From Poa pratensis (lineage: Eukaryota; Streptophyta; Magnoliopsida; Poales; Poaceae), in contig CAMZMU010000041.1 of the NCBI GenBank assembly GCA_947311845.1, positions 136,428,542 to 136,492,541 on the forward strand: a stretch of DNA of 64,000 bases. Direction: 5' to 3'. A program made the position numbers and the translations under genes. This document shows, in pieces, positions 10,801-23,830 of this stretch. Every line of letters starts with the position of its first letter. The stretch's first letter is position 1. The notes under the pieces were generated by a model. That model was not told where the DNA came from, made no database searches, and worked only from the letters and a program-made list of their open reading frames with translations.

Positions 10801-13070
10801 CCAGACCTGTGTACGTGTGTGTGCCACTAGGCCCATCATACGTTAGTTCAATAAACTATTCGGCCCAACTAAATAATTAGATTTTTATTTTCCTTAAAAA
10901 AAGAATTCACAAATAATTCTTTAGGTATCTTAAAATCCGAACTAAACCATTTCAAAAGTTTAAAATTAGATTCAAAATCATTTTAAGTACTTTATTAAGG
11001 GGGAATTAAATATGATGTTTAGGGTATTGGTTAACTCAAATAAACGTATTTAAAATTCAATAAGTCTTGTGTGAGAAAAGAAATGTTTGAAATTGAATAA
11101 GTTAAATACTTGAACTATTCAAACTTAAATGAATTTTCACACCAAAGTAAAGGTCACAAAAATCAACAAAAAAAAAATGAAACCAACTCTACAAAATATG
11201 AGGAATTTTATGTAAGTTTTATTTGAAGTTTTCGACAAACATTTTGTGGATAAAAAATTCAAGGATCCCTAAGTGGAAATGACTTGAAATTCTTTTTCAA
11301 AAACTATTTTCCTAAAATAAAATAATATGGGAAAATAAAGTCTTGAAGTTCAATTATATTGATCTATCTAAATTCAGTCACTTTGAATTTATTTCTCATA
11401 GAAATTGTTGCCGAACTATCTAAATAATTAAAAACTCTTAAACACTTGAAAATTATTAAAATCCACGACCTGGGAATTTTGGGGTGACGATGCATCTCAT
11501 GACTATGCATAATAGCATGCTGCTAGAGTTTTCAGTAGTCCTTATCGGGATTACATTGCTATTTTCAGAATTCGAGGTTTTATCGCAAACCCTAGAACCC
11601 CGAAGGGTTTGAACTGCTATTCCTATCCAAGGCAAGTTCACTCTTGCTCATGTCCTACTTGATTATGTTTATCAAAGTAAATGAAAAATACTATGGTTTA
11701 TCATTGCATGAAAAAGAAAAACCTATCTTCGAATGATGTGAATTGCTATATATATATTGTTGGCTGGCAGATGGAACCATGGAATGATGTGGTTGGTGGA
11801 GGTTCCATTTGCACGGGAAAGTATTACCTAGGACTTAAGAACCAATGCCGTCAGCGTTCTTGCGCCGTAAATGAAGCGTTAACCATGAGACTTGGAATGG
11901 GACGGGAAAGTCATCTGTGATCTTCTCCCTTTCGCATGTCAACGGACTGCCAGTTCCTTAGGCTGTAGATCTTGCGGGACTACATGCACATGGGTGGGAT
12001 CCCTTAATTCCCAACGGTAACTGGGGTCTATGATGGTCTGCAAGGGGATGCCTAGGTACCTACCGTGAGGGGTAGTGTATCAGGGGTTATTCTGCTATGC
12101 ATGAATTGGGTGGGCATGCGGGGTTGTTGGAGAAGCACGGCGAATGGCTTGGATCAACAATCGGGCCCCACACCATAGGAAGTGTGGACAGGAAAGTACG
12201 CCTGGTTGTGCAACATGATGTTGGTCTCTTATGGGTAAAGTAACGCACCTCTGCAGAGTGTAAAAATGTGACATGTTACTCCACGTTCCAGGAAGGAACG
12301 GCGAACGCTGCAGGAAAGGAGGCTCCTCAAGGCCCTAGCACCTGTGAATGGATGACGGGCATAGTTTTCTGAAGATAAAATAAATCTTTTCCTAAAAATG
12401 TTTTACAAAGATATGCATGTTCATCCATGACCTTTTGGTATGGATGGTAGTTAGTGCATAAAACACCTTATTCCTGTTATATGAACTTGCTGAGTAACGC
12501 TCGTGTTGCTCATCCTTTCCTCCGTTGACCCCTGCTTAGATTATTGGAGACAGCTGAGGAAGGGCAGGAATCAATAACGATGTTGGTGAGATCTTCGGCA
12601 AGAAGTCAAATCAACCTGGTGGAGGCTGAAGGAGTCAACCTCTACTTTGCCGACGGATGAGTGGCGACAACAGTGCAACGGTGGACACGTCGACAATAAT
12701 ACCGATGGACAAGACGACTATAATTGGGTGGAGGAGCACCACTCTAGACACGGAAATTCCAGATGGACAGATTAGGGCTGTGACAACAGCAGTAGTGGAT
12801 CAGAAGTTAGAGGTAGAGCTGATATTCAGTTTAGTACTACGACTTGGATCTTTTTGAGAGTTTCATTTGCACGAGACCTACTTCTGTATGTAAAGGAGGT
12901 TCTCGAGATTTTGTATTGAATAGTGTTGTAATCCTATAGTGTTACCTTGGACCAACTATGTTTCAGTTGTACTACTCTGAAGGATGTAATATTTACGGAA
13001 TGGTCCTTCCGTGAGTATTATGTCAATGACTTGTACACTACAACATGCAGTGGTGTGCTGGGTCATTACA
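7826..13070 (+). repeat. 5' LTR of the LARD (5,245 bp)
   Basis: A near-identical partner of 16,593-21,833. It contains an AT-rich first 2.3 kb, a GC-rich block at about 10,140-10,700, AT-rich sequence again, and a terminal segment at about 11,750-13,070. Open frames inside (for example 8,574-8,882 and 10,012-10,374) recur in the other LTR. The GC-rich frames differ between the two copies through small indels, so I do not regard them as genes. Confidence 0.93.
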
Positions 13071-13072
13071 GT

Positions 13073-13084
13073 TGGTATCAGAGC
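13073..13084 (+). promoter_or_regulatory. Primer-binding site for initiator-Met tRNA (LARD)
   Basis: TGGTATCAGAGC begins two bases after the LTR end and is the exact complement of the 3' end of plant initiator-methionine tRNA. Confidence 0.9.
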
Positions 13085-16000
13085 GAACGACCTTAGGATT
13101 AAAACCCTTTTAGGAGACTTGTAGGTTGGTAAGACTATAGGGAGTTATCATATTTATCTGAACTCTATATTCTTACAACTATGATAGTTATTCAATTGAG
13201 AATAATACTGTCATGCTTGTATACACATTTCCTTACCCAACTGGAGTAGATATTCTTATTTACTATTCCGTAGGTATTATGTTCATCTACCTTATTTCGA
13301 TTCAACTTGGTATGACTAGTTAAGACTATCTTGTACCAGTTGATACACTAAATAGAGTACATCCAAGTCAGTGTTACCAACATGGTATCATTGATAACCC
13401 TATCATGTGAAGTAGAAGTAGAACCCTATTATAAGTTCTAAATGGAGGTAGATTGGAGATGTTTGATGATAGTGAAGAATCATCGACATTCAACCATGGA
13501 AGCTATGTTAGTACCCTAAAGATGCAGTTCTAAGGGGATTCACCTGAGTTTAGTATAAGGTGTTAGGTAATCAGGAGATGTCATAAACAATGACGGAAGC
13601 TACACTAGTACTTCTAATGTACCATGAGAGGCTACATGAAGGATTTGGATATGTTTCCAAATGTTTGTTCTAGTCAAATGGAGGATTCAATCTACATGGA
13701 GGTTAGTTCCATACGACACCAAGCCAAACCACAACTACTCTTGGAGTACTTTGTCCTAGGATTACTCCGTTGCAAATGGGCAACTGGTGTGAATACCGAG
13801 GCAAAGAGTTGTCTTAGCATAAGAACAATAAGGTAATATATACCTATCTCGTAGTGTATAGCATCTAAGCCTGGGTACTTGAGATGTTTTACTCAATGTA
13901 CTACTTATTTTACGGGCTTATGTTGCATGATTGATATATAACTGCATTTGCGATTTATTGGATCTTATTGAATTTTTGATTCGCTAGGTTGGTACATGAA
14001 GTTAGAATCTGATGTACAATGGCATGATTGTCACATTGAGTTCTTTACTTGATGTTACTAATCTAGAGGTAGATAGGATTCGTGTAAGGGAGAGACGTGT
14101 TCTCAGAAGCAATACAACAATGAAAGCTCATGAAGAGAAGGAAGTCAAGATGATATAAGTAAACGAAGCTACACGTGGGGATGGACCACAACCCACATCA
14201 TAATTGGATTTGGAGGTCTACATCATCAGAACATGGCAGGATGGAGGAACTATGTAAATTCAAAGATGATGAAAGGAAAGCTACATGAGAATCCTTCAAG
14301 ACTTGTCCAAGGATGACGATTATAGAGTAAAGGACATCGAGCGGGAACTGAAAAAGACGCGGGATGAAGCCACAATATGTAGTCATATATAGATGGAAGT
14401 TGTTGCAACTTGGTGGAAGAAGTTGGTGTTGGGTGAACCAGCAGGCACAACAGATATTTGGAAAAAGTTCAAGAAGAAGTTATATAGAACTTGTATGTCT
14501 AAAAAAAAAACATGAAGTTGAAGGAAGAGGAGTATGAAGCAACAATCCAATACTTAGCAGACAACAACAAAGACAGATATTTCAAGCAAGACAAGATAGT
14601 AGTATCATCGAGAACAAGGCAACAAGAGTTCAAAGTTCAATGTTCCAAAGGACACACATCAGGACCATGGAAGATAAGTTCCTGTATCGTCGATAGCCCA
14701 AGGAATTAGTTATTTGGTATGTCGCCAATAGAGACATGTGATGTCGAGATATAGTGAAGTCACTGCCTATACGGGGTAGCTGTAGAGAAGGATGGATTGC
14801 CATAGGATTGACATCCAAGATCCAAGGACTCAGATGGAGGTTGAACCAATATAAAAATTGAAGAGTCACGTCGTCTGATCACCCAAAAGAAAGGAACTAG
14901 TTCCAGCAACAGACAGATGAAAGAGTTGTATATCAGACGAATTTGGACTAGATGACCAACAGCCCGTTCTAAATTAGTTAAGTTATCACCTATTGCAACT
15001 AGTTTTGCAATAGTCTTTTCTTAAGACCCTAGGTGAGACAACTGGAATGCTAGTCTGAGTGAATATTCAATTTACCAGGAGATCTTATTGGTTGTTCACA
15101 GTGGTGGACTTACCAATTGTTCTTCGGGAAGCTATTGGATGTAGGAATGATATCTCTGAACGAGAGAATGTCTCGGGAATCACAACCTGGTGATAGTACC
15201 GGTGTTCTTCGAGAGACCATAGGTATGTAGGTTGGAAGTTTGAGCACAAAGGGCATAAAGAGAGCAGCTCTATTCAACAGAAAAGATCTAGTTGTTACTT
15301 GAGACTGAATGGATACAACTAGATGAATATCGACTAACAAAAGGTCAGACGAAAGGAAACGCCCTAGCAAATTCTAAGGGGAAGAGTATGTAATACCTGT
15401 AGTTCAGAGAGTAGAAAGAGGCTAATATGTGCATTCGCATTGCATGCATCTAAAAATCCGGGGAAAATAAAAACTTTTTCGACGAAGTCATAGAGTGATC
15501 GACCAACACTCAAAAGACTAGTTGAGAATGCACGTATATAAGCATATGAGAACCTAATATCCTAAGTGAATATCTTATCAACTTATCATTTTAAGTCATT
15601 ATCTCATAAGCACGACACATCTTTAATACAAATTGAACATTCAACAACTAAAGTATCTTTAGATACAACTAATGGAATAATCACAAGATACAACCTTTAT
15701 AAGAGGAATTAGATTGAAAGCTAGGTAAATTCTATCATTTATGGAATAAGCACAAATCTTAAAGGAAAGAAAAATGAGAAGTTCGAGGAAGGATAATAAA
15801 AGCCTAAACTAGATCTTAATCTAGATCTTCTTACTTTATCTAGACCATTTTATATTCTTATCTCTCAATCTTCTCGAAGACATTCTGCAAGAGAAGCAAA
15901 TCACAAGAAGGAGGAACTATGACAAGAAGATTTTCAGAAGGATTCTTTAGGCTATTCTAGAGGTGCTAAGCCAATTCATCAGGGAGAATTTGGAAATTCT

Positions 16001-16579
16001 TATGTCAGAATCTATTCTTATTAATCTCTCTAGAAATAGTATGATATTCCAAGGTTCGTGTTATATAGAAGTAGTTTGGTAACAAGCCTAATTACCTTGT
16101 TAACAAATCACTTTTGTATGCTCAAACAATTGAATGTCATATACAAACAAACAGAAGGTCAGATAATCCAGTACATCTCAGCCACTTGAAATAAAAGTTG
16201 TTTGGTAACAAGACCATTTTGTTAACATATTCTTTTATATGCATAAGGCAGATTGATGGAAAAAAAATATATACATACATCTTCTATAACTTACTAAAAG
16301 AAAACTTTGCAAGGAGTAATTGGTTGTCTTCACCACTAGGGTGAGGCAAATGATGTTGGAACTGGAAATAAAGGCAGACTTAACTTACGTCGAAAAACCA
16401 ACTTGGATCTTAGCGGAAAACTGGAAGAGACTCAGAAATAGAGCAATTAAGTAGTGCAAAGATCAATGGAAGCATCATCCTAAACGAGAAGCTACCTGGG
16501 AGAAAGAGGAGGACTTGAGACAAGCATATTCTGGACTCTTCAGGTATACACGTCAGAACTTCGGGACGAAGTTTTTGTT

Positions 16580-16592
16580 AAGGGGGAAAGAC
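16580..16592 (+). promoter_or_regulatory. Polypurine tract of the LARD
   Basis: AAGGGGGAAAGAC immediately precedes the 3' LTR start at 16,593, the expected plus-strand priming site. Confidence 0.85.
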
Positions 16593-19500
16593 TGTAATAT
16601 CCCAGCATTTAGGAGTTAACGAAAGGTAGAAATAGGAATTTGTGCATCTGCATGCATGTATTTGAAAAATCCGAATAAATTTTTCGCAAAATAAAACTTA
16701 TGTTGGAATCAAGTTCAGCCTTAGATGTTAGTGCTGTGCAACTATAGAATGAAACTAGATAAATTTTAACATGACCTTTATGTGTTTTGCTTGTGTTGAG
16801 ATTTGAATTTCAAATTCAAATAATTGAATTTGAAATTGAATTCAAATAAATTGCAATAAGTAAATAAAACAACCAAATAATGATTGAAATAATTTAAAAC
16901 ATCAAAACTATTTATTACAATTTATGAAATCAAATCCATACAATATCTTTATAAATTATGAGCTATAGACAAAGAAAAATTTACTTTATTGATATAATTT
17001 CAGAATTACATTGTCTTGTACAAATGTTTATAAAGGAAAAGTAAAAATTACAAAGTGACTTCTAAAAACTAAATCTTGTATTTCTTCTTCTTTTTATCCT
17101 TCATCTTCTTCCTGTTGATCTTCTTCTGATTATTGCAAACCTGCAAAACAAAAACATTGACAAGGTAAAACTAAAACAGAGGGTTAGTGTTAGATTATTA
17201 CCCTCAGAATAACAGTGAGTTGCACTGTTAATAGCATCATAGGGTTAAAGGTTAATCAAGATTAGTATCTGTTCTTATTTGGCTAATCTAGCCTCAGCAC
17301 AACATCATGGGCTAAAATAGCAACAAAATCCACTTGGCTAGTGAAAAGAATGGAAAAATCTGAAGATAACTCAAACCCACTCGATGCCCAGTTCACTGAA
17401 CTGAAACAAGCAACCAAGCAGCTCAGTCATTCATGCAAATCACTGTGCTGTCACCAGCACAGAGAACACAAGCCAGGGAAGGGGATAAGAGCTAGCACAG
17501 CCGTAGCAGCAAGCAAACCATCATTTTTCACCTTCAAGCTAGCACAACTCGAGTTCATCAAAGAACTGAACTCAGTCCACCACAAATCACTCACCTCAAC
17601 TAGTAATCACCATTGGAACCTTGCCAAAAGCAAGAGCAAGATGGGATAGCTCAAGTTTGGAGCAAAGGAGCCAGAAGGGCAGGTTAGAAGCTCAAGAGAG
17701 CCATCTGGAGCTGGAGAAGCAGGTCAGCAAGATAAACGAGGAGGAGATCCACAAGAAAAGTAGATCAAGCAACCAGACCAAGGGGACATTCACAAGTTCA
17801 GATTGATCGAGGCATCCCCAAATTAACAAGCAACACAGCACAGCCACCACCACACCTGACAAGAGGTGAATCTTTATTCTTCTAGCAAAAATAGATGCTA
17901 GTTATACATGGGGTTGGTGGAGTGTGTTCTCCCTCAGTAAGGCATAGGGATGCTATGCTTTGGTATCATGGGGAATTAACAAAAGTCATAAGCTAGCATC
18001 TGTTCTTATCAAATCAGAGCCTCAGCTTGTGCATCATTGGCAGGGGTGGTGTATCCCAAAATCTGAGCAAAGGCACATAAGCAATTGTTGCTTGGTCTCA
18101 CAATTGTTGATAGCACAAATCCAGCACATGGTTGCTGGGCACAAATCCCTCAAGGGGAAGAGCACCTCAAACACAACTAAGTACCTAAATCATATTACCA
18201 ACCCTAGAACTTAATTCTAGGAATTATTAGCCAGAATAACACAAAAGCCACTTCGGAGCTAACTGAAGATTTAACAAGATTGAACAGCAGCACATCTCTG
18301 AACTTAAAGGTTCAGAGTAGCACCTCTTATCACACTGTCAACTGACAGAACCTCAGATCCATATCACAGCTGCAGCCACCCACTAGCTAGAACATCTCCA
18401 GTAAATACTACAGAAGCATTTCATCATAAATCCAACATGGAAGTATATTCAGCAGTGGATAATAAGCTTACAGACAAATTCAGCAAGCTAAAGTATATGT
18501 AAAATCAATTTCTAAATAGGCAAATTATGTAGTAATGCATCTGAAGTAAATAAGCACTGCATGGTATTTAATCTCGCACTATTAGAGCATCAAACCATCT
18601 AAATATTCGTGGCAAGCATCCACAACATCATCTGGATGAGTTAATCATCTAGATTTCTTTCCTGAAATTAATTGACAGAAACAATGAGTGATCAAAATTG
18701 AATATTTCTTCAGTTTAGCCACTGGTCGAGACCAACCAGAAACCAACCAGCATGATTCCATGCATTAGTTCATCACCTGGATGAACTGGAGCAGTACCAC
18801 AGACCCTAGAACAGCTAAGAATAATCTTAACCATGTCCTGTACCGAGAGCGAGATGAATTCAGTAAGGAGATAGTGAGGGGGCAGAGGAGAGATAAACCA
18901 TACCTGACGCTCGGGCACGAACACCGTGGCGTGGCGAGGCAGTGCTCACGCTACCACGGCGGAAGCTACCGCGAGGACGACACCGACGAGCACCACGGCG
19001 ACGGCAGCACAGGAAGCACCGCAGCAGCGGCGCATCGACCTGCGCCGAGCCACACCGGCAGCAGAAGTGTGTCGAGGAAGCCCTCGAGCACCAGAGCGAA
19101 CGTCGAGGAACACCGGAGTGGCAGAAGAGAGCGAGCAGGAGTAGCAGCGGCGACGCCGGGGTTGCAGTCGCAACACTGCCATCCCGCCGGCTTCGAGGTC
19201 GAGGTAGGAGGACACGGAGGCGAGGTCGAGCCGGAGGTCTAGCAGGGGCTCGAGGAGAAGCAGCCGGAGGCGCGAGAGCACCGGAGCCGCGCCGGCGAAC
19301 CAAGCTAGGGCTAGGGTTCCGCGGGCAGACTCAATTGCAGGCACCCGTAGACGAAATCGAGTTGGGGAATCGATGACGTAGGCGGAGCCGGAGTAACGCC
19401 GGGGAGAGGCGGCGCCGGAGGAGGCCAGGGCCGGCCGGAGCAGCCGGGGCGGCGGCGTATCGTCCGGACGGGAACGAGAGAAAGAAACGAGAAAGGGGAT

Positions 19501-21833
19501 CGAGAGAGATACGGGCGTACGTACATGCTGGGTTCCAGTTTCAGTGTACGTGCGGGTGTTCTATGTACGATCCAGACCTGTGTACGTGTGTGTGCCACTA
19601 GGCCCATCATACGTTAGTTCAATAAACTATTCGGCCCAACTAAATAATTAGATTTTTATTTTCCTTAAAAAAAGAATTCACAAATAATTCTTTAGGTATC
19701 TTAAAATCCGAACTAAACCATTTCAAAAGTTTAAAATTAGATTCAAAATCATTTTAAGTACTTTATTAAGGGGGAATTAAATATGATGTTTAGGGTATTG
19801 GTTAACTCAAATAAACGTATTTAAAATTCAATAAGTCTTGTGTGAGAAAAGAAATGTTTGAAATTGAATAAGTTAAATACTTGAACTATTCAAACTTAAA
19901 TGAATTTTCACACCAAAGTAAAGGTCACAAAAATCAACAAAAAAAAATGAAACCAACTCTACAAAATATGAGGAATTTTATGTAAGTTTTATTTGAAGTT
20001 TTCGACAAACATTTTGTGGATAAAAAATTCAAGGATCCCTAAGTGGAAATGACTTGAAATTCTTTTTCAAAAACTATTTTCCTAAAATAAAATAATATGG
20101 GAAAATAAAGTCTTGAAGTTCAATTATATTGATCTATCTAAATTCAGTCACTTTGAATTTATTTCTCATAGAAATTGTTGCCGAACTATCTAAATAATTA
20201 AAAACTCTTAAACACTTGAAAATTATTAAAATCCACGACCTGGGAATTTTGGGGGTGACGATGCATCTCATGACTATGCATAATAGCATGCTGCTAGAGT
20301 TTTCAGTAGTCCTTATCGGGATTACATTGCTATTTTCAGAATTCGAGGTTTTATCGCAAACCCTAGAACCCCGAAGGGTTTGAACTGCTATTCCTATCCA
20401 AGGCAAGTTCACTCTTGCTCATGTCCTACTTGATTATGTTTATCAAAGTAAATGAAAAATACTATGGTTTATCATTGCATGAAAAAGAAAAACCTATCTT
20501 CGAATGATGTGAATTGCTATATATATTGTTGGCTGGCAGATGGAACCATGGAATGATGTGGTTGGTGGAGGTTCCATTTGCACGGGAAAGTATTACCTAG
20601 GACTTAAACCAATGCCGTCAGCGTTCTTGCGCCGTAAATGAAGCGTTAACCATGAGACTTGGAATGGGACGGGAAAGTCATCTGTGATCTTCTCCCTTTC
20701 GCATGTCAACGGACTGCCAGTTCCTTAGGCTGTAGATCTTGCGGGACTACATGCACATGGGTGGGATCCCTTAATTCCCAACGGTAACTGGGGTCTATGA
20801 TGGTCTGCAAGGGGATGCCTAGGTACCTACCGTGAGGGGTAGATCAGGGGTTATTCTGCTATGCATGAATTGGGTGGGCATGCGGGGTTGTTGGAGAAGC
20901 ACGGCGAATGGCTTGGATCAACAATCGGGCCCCACACCATAGGAAGTGTGGACAGGAAAGTACGCCTGGTTGTGCAACATGATGTTGGTCTCTTATGGGT
21001 AAAGTAACGCACCTCTGCAGAGTGTAAAAATGTGACATGTTACTCCACGTTCCAGGAAGGAACGGCGAACGCTGCAGGAAAGGAGGCTCCTCAAGGCCCT
21101 AGCACCTGTGAATGGATGACGGGCATAGTTTTCTGAAGATAAAATAAATCTTTTCCTAAAAATGTTTTACAAAGATATGCATGTTCATCCATGACCTTTT
21201 GGTATGGATGGTAGTTAGTGCATAAAACACCTTATTCCTGTTATATGAACTTGCTGAGTAACGCTCGTGTTGCTCATCCTTTCCTCCGTTGACCCCTGCT
21301 TAGATTATTGGAGACAGCTGAGGAAGGGCAGGAATCAATAACGATGTTGGTGAGATCTTCGGCAAGAAGTCAAATCAACCTGGTGGAGGCTGAAGGAGTC
21401 AACCTCTACTTTGCCGACGGATGAGTGGCGACAACAGTGCAACGGTGGACACGTCGACAACAATACCGATGGACAAGACGACTATAATTGGGTGTAGGAG
21501 CACCACTCTAGACACGAAATTCCAGATGGACAGATTAGGGCTGTGACAACAGCAGTAGTGGATCAGAAGTTAGAGGTAGAGCTGATATTCAGTTTAGTAC
21601 TACGACTTGGATCTTTTTGAGAGTTTCATTTGCACGAGACCTACTTCTGTATGTAAAGGAGGTTCTCGAGATTTTGTATTGAATAGTGTTGTAATCCTAT
21701 AGTGTTACCTTGGACCAACTATGTTTCAGTTGTACTACTCTGAAGGATGTAATATTTACGGAATGGTCCTTCCGTGAGTATTATGTCAATGACTTGTACA
21801 CTACAACATGCAGTGGTGTGCTGGGTCATTACA
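16593..21833 (+). repeat. 3' LTR of the LARD (5,241 bp)
   Basis: It begins TGTAATATCC and ends CATTACA. Differences from the 5' LTR include one-base indels near 17,696, 18,714, 19,112 and 20,253, three-base gaps near 20,607 and 20,841, and a handful of substitutions. Confidence 0.93.
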
Positions 21834-21838
21834 GCGGG
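21834..21838. repeat. Target-site duplication GCGGG, right copy (LARD)
   Basis: Identical to 7,821-7,825. Confidence 0.93.
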
Positions 21839-23460
21839 TTCAGCCGCACTTCTGTAAAAAGCAAGGGCATTATGAGAAGAAGAAGAACATAAGTCAGAAT
21901 AAAAGTATTGAAAGCACAGGAAAAAGTTACTAACTCTGGAGCCATCTTCACAAAGGCCATAAGTTCACCACTTGATGGTGAGGACAGGCCTTGGGTCCCA
22001 GAATCTGCGAGTAAAAGTTTTACGTGTCAGTAGAGGAAAAAGAATAAGCATTCAAGATGACAAGACAGCAGAAATTACCAGAGTGGGGACCCATGTCTTC
22101 TTCAGCAGAGGCGATAGCTTTGAAAGCACGCCTGGCAACAAAGGAGATCGCGCCTGTAACAGGTTTGTGACGCTTCGTGGCCTCGGGGTTTTCCAGAGCA
22201 TCAACCTCTGGTTCTTCACGAGATAGCCTCTTGGAGGCTCTACGGGGAGTTGGTTCAGCCGCGGCAACAGAACTCGCGGCTGGCACTGGGCTCATGTCCT
22301 CGTCCAGTTCGGTCTCTTCATCATCTGAGGCCGCAGAGGCAACAGAAGGGATATCAGCAGTCTCGCTGCCCTCTAGGGTGGGCAGCAACTTCTTTCGTGC
22401 GGCACGCTTGGGAGAAGCAGTGCCGGCGACAGTCGCAGGCAGCGACCAGTAGTTCTCGTCAGCCTGGATGAGAGAAATATAAGTTGCAGTGTAAAGAAAA
22501 GGAATGCGACTCAACTATGAAGGTGAAAAGACAGAGAAGAGGAGTTACCTCAAAAGGCTTGTTGTTAACACTGAAAGGAGCAAGCCCCACCTTATCGAAG
22601 GAGATGTCCTTCTCCTCAGTCACGTGGGTGACAAATTCCACCCAATCCTCAGGCCTCCAGTCCGAAGCTTTGATACGATCAACATCAGTAGAGGTGCCTG
22701 TGCACTCAAGGAAAGATCGTTGTCGTGAACTCACAGGCTGAATGCGCCATTTGGTCTAGCAAGAGAGAAGATCAAGGCCAGTAAGACCGTGACCTATTAA
22801 GGCGCGGACTTTGATCAGCGACTCATTGATGAAGGACATGGACGAGTCACGGGGTTTTGATTTCAGTGCCTCGGTAGGCACGAAGAGGGTGTTAGACCAG
22901 GAGGGAAGGCGAGTTTCGCCCTCCGGTGAAGTATCTTGGCAATAAAAGAAAGATTTTTGCCAAGCCCTGGGTCGATTCGCTAGGGCTAGCTTGGGAAGGC
23001 AAGAATTCCTATGGCGCTGAAGAGAGATGGCGCCGACCTGAACGTAGGTGCCACCCTTGGAGACAAGTTGGTTGTTGCAGGTGAACGAGGCTAGCCACAG
23101 ATCGATGTTGGAGGCTATGACAAGATAATCCACGCACAGCACGTGAAAATTGCTCACCTGGAGCATTGAGTTGGGCCCGATGTCGTGAAGACGGAGGCCT
23201 AGGCGTTGCAGCAAATTGCGGAAGAAGGGAGAACCTAGCGGCGTGAATCCACGCTCCACGTGCTCCACGAACATCACCAGCTCGTTGGGCTTGGGGAGCG
23301 GCTCGATTTCATCGCCTGGTGCCCGCCAGACGCCGTCCCCCTTCGGCGGCAAGAAGCCAGCCTCGGCCAGATCCGCAAGAGTTTCCTCTGTTACCCAGGA
23401 TCCTTCCCAGTTGCAGGAGATCTGGCGCCTATTGTCAGATGGCTTCGCCTTGGGCGCCAT
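21834..23460 (-). pseudogene. Antisense gene of the gypsy element, 5' exons (putative gypsy-type transposon domain)
   Basis: The start is most likely the ATG at 23,460 (MAPKAKPSDNRRQ). The first exon matches the domain catalogued as 'putative gypsy type transposon' (PF04195-like): NELVMFVEHVERGFTPLGS, then FFRNLLQRLGLRLHDIGPNS. An in-frame TAG at 22,756-22,758 interrupts it where a tryptophan is expected; the frame continues cleanly on both sides to a GT donor (intron 22,464-22,548). Exon three (22,463-22,079) is Ser/Ala/acidic with basic patches (RRASKRLSREEPEVD), suggesting a nuclear or nucleic-acid-associated protein. Exon four is about 22,004-21,931. The last piece, 21,851-21,834, joins 7,825 across the LARD. 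The phase between exons four and five does not fit, so another small lesion or a wrong boundary is likely. Its role is unknown. Confidence 0.72.
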
Positions 23461-23465
23461 TGCGA

Positions 23466-23830
23466 GGGAGAGATTGAATTGGGGAACTAGGCTTGCGCCC
23501 GCAAAAGGAGTAACGGCTAGGGATGAGAAGATTGCAGGGACAAATGGATAATGACCTAGGTGGCCGCAGCTTATAACTGAAGGGGCCCGCAACTAACGGC
23601 ATTATCTGTGCTCGCAACCAACGGCACAATTTGCGCCCGCAAAAGGAGTAACGGTCCGCAATTAAAGGAAACAGAATATTTCCAGAAGAAGAGATGAGTC
23701 GCACAGATGAGTCACAGCTCTGAATCGCATGAGTCAGGAGATTGGTCAGAACGTTTACAGTGCGGCTCAGAGACCATTTCAAAAGGCCAGAAGATTCTCA
23801 CCGTAAAGTCCTAACCAATCTTGGGGCTAA
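23466..23830. other. Gypsy element 3' region between antisense gene start and 3' LTR
   Basis: About 370 bp that should contain the promoter and 5' untranslated region of the antisense gene on the minus strand and, at its right end, the polypurine tract (TTGGGGCTAA, 23,821-23,830). Two copies of the word GCCCGCAAAAGGAGTAACGG (near 23,496-23,515 and 23,635-23,654) flank related sequence, a small internal duplication. Confidence 0.55.

Larger units (their letters stand above)
13071..16592 (+). other. LARD interior, non-coding with possible gag fossil
   Basis: 3.5 kb with stops in all frames. Around 14,230-14,560 the plus strand, read across several stops and shifts, has a faint resemblance to gypsy gag (tryptophan-rich ATWWKKLVLGE, then WKKFKKKLYRTC). 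No protease, reverse transcriptase or integrase motif was seen. In LARDs the interior is conserved as RNA rather than protein, which fits. Confidence 0.6.
7826..21833 (+). mobile_element. LARD-like non-autonomous LTR retrotransposon (14.0 kb)
   Basis: LTRs of 5,245 bp (7,826-13,070) and 5,241 bp (16,593-21,833) enclose a 3,522-bp interior without intact coding capacity. The termini are TGTAATATCCCAG and GGTCATTACA. A primer site complementary to initiator-methionine tRNA and a polypurine tract are present, as is a perfect 5-bp target duplication. Very long LTRs with a roughly 3.5-kb non-coding interior match the described Large Retrotransposon Derivatives of barley and relatives. A relationship to Sukkula-type elements is plausible but untested. 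The LTRs differ by only about 6-8 substitutions plus some short indels, so insertion is recent. It interrupts an exon of the gypsy element's antisense gene. Movement would need proteins from another element. Confidence 0.92.

Noticed and set aside
13624..15370. Short frames in the LARD interior as functional proteins
   Set aside because: All are under 90 codons and interrupted. At most one region has a faint gag-like look, as expected of a LARD.
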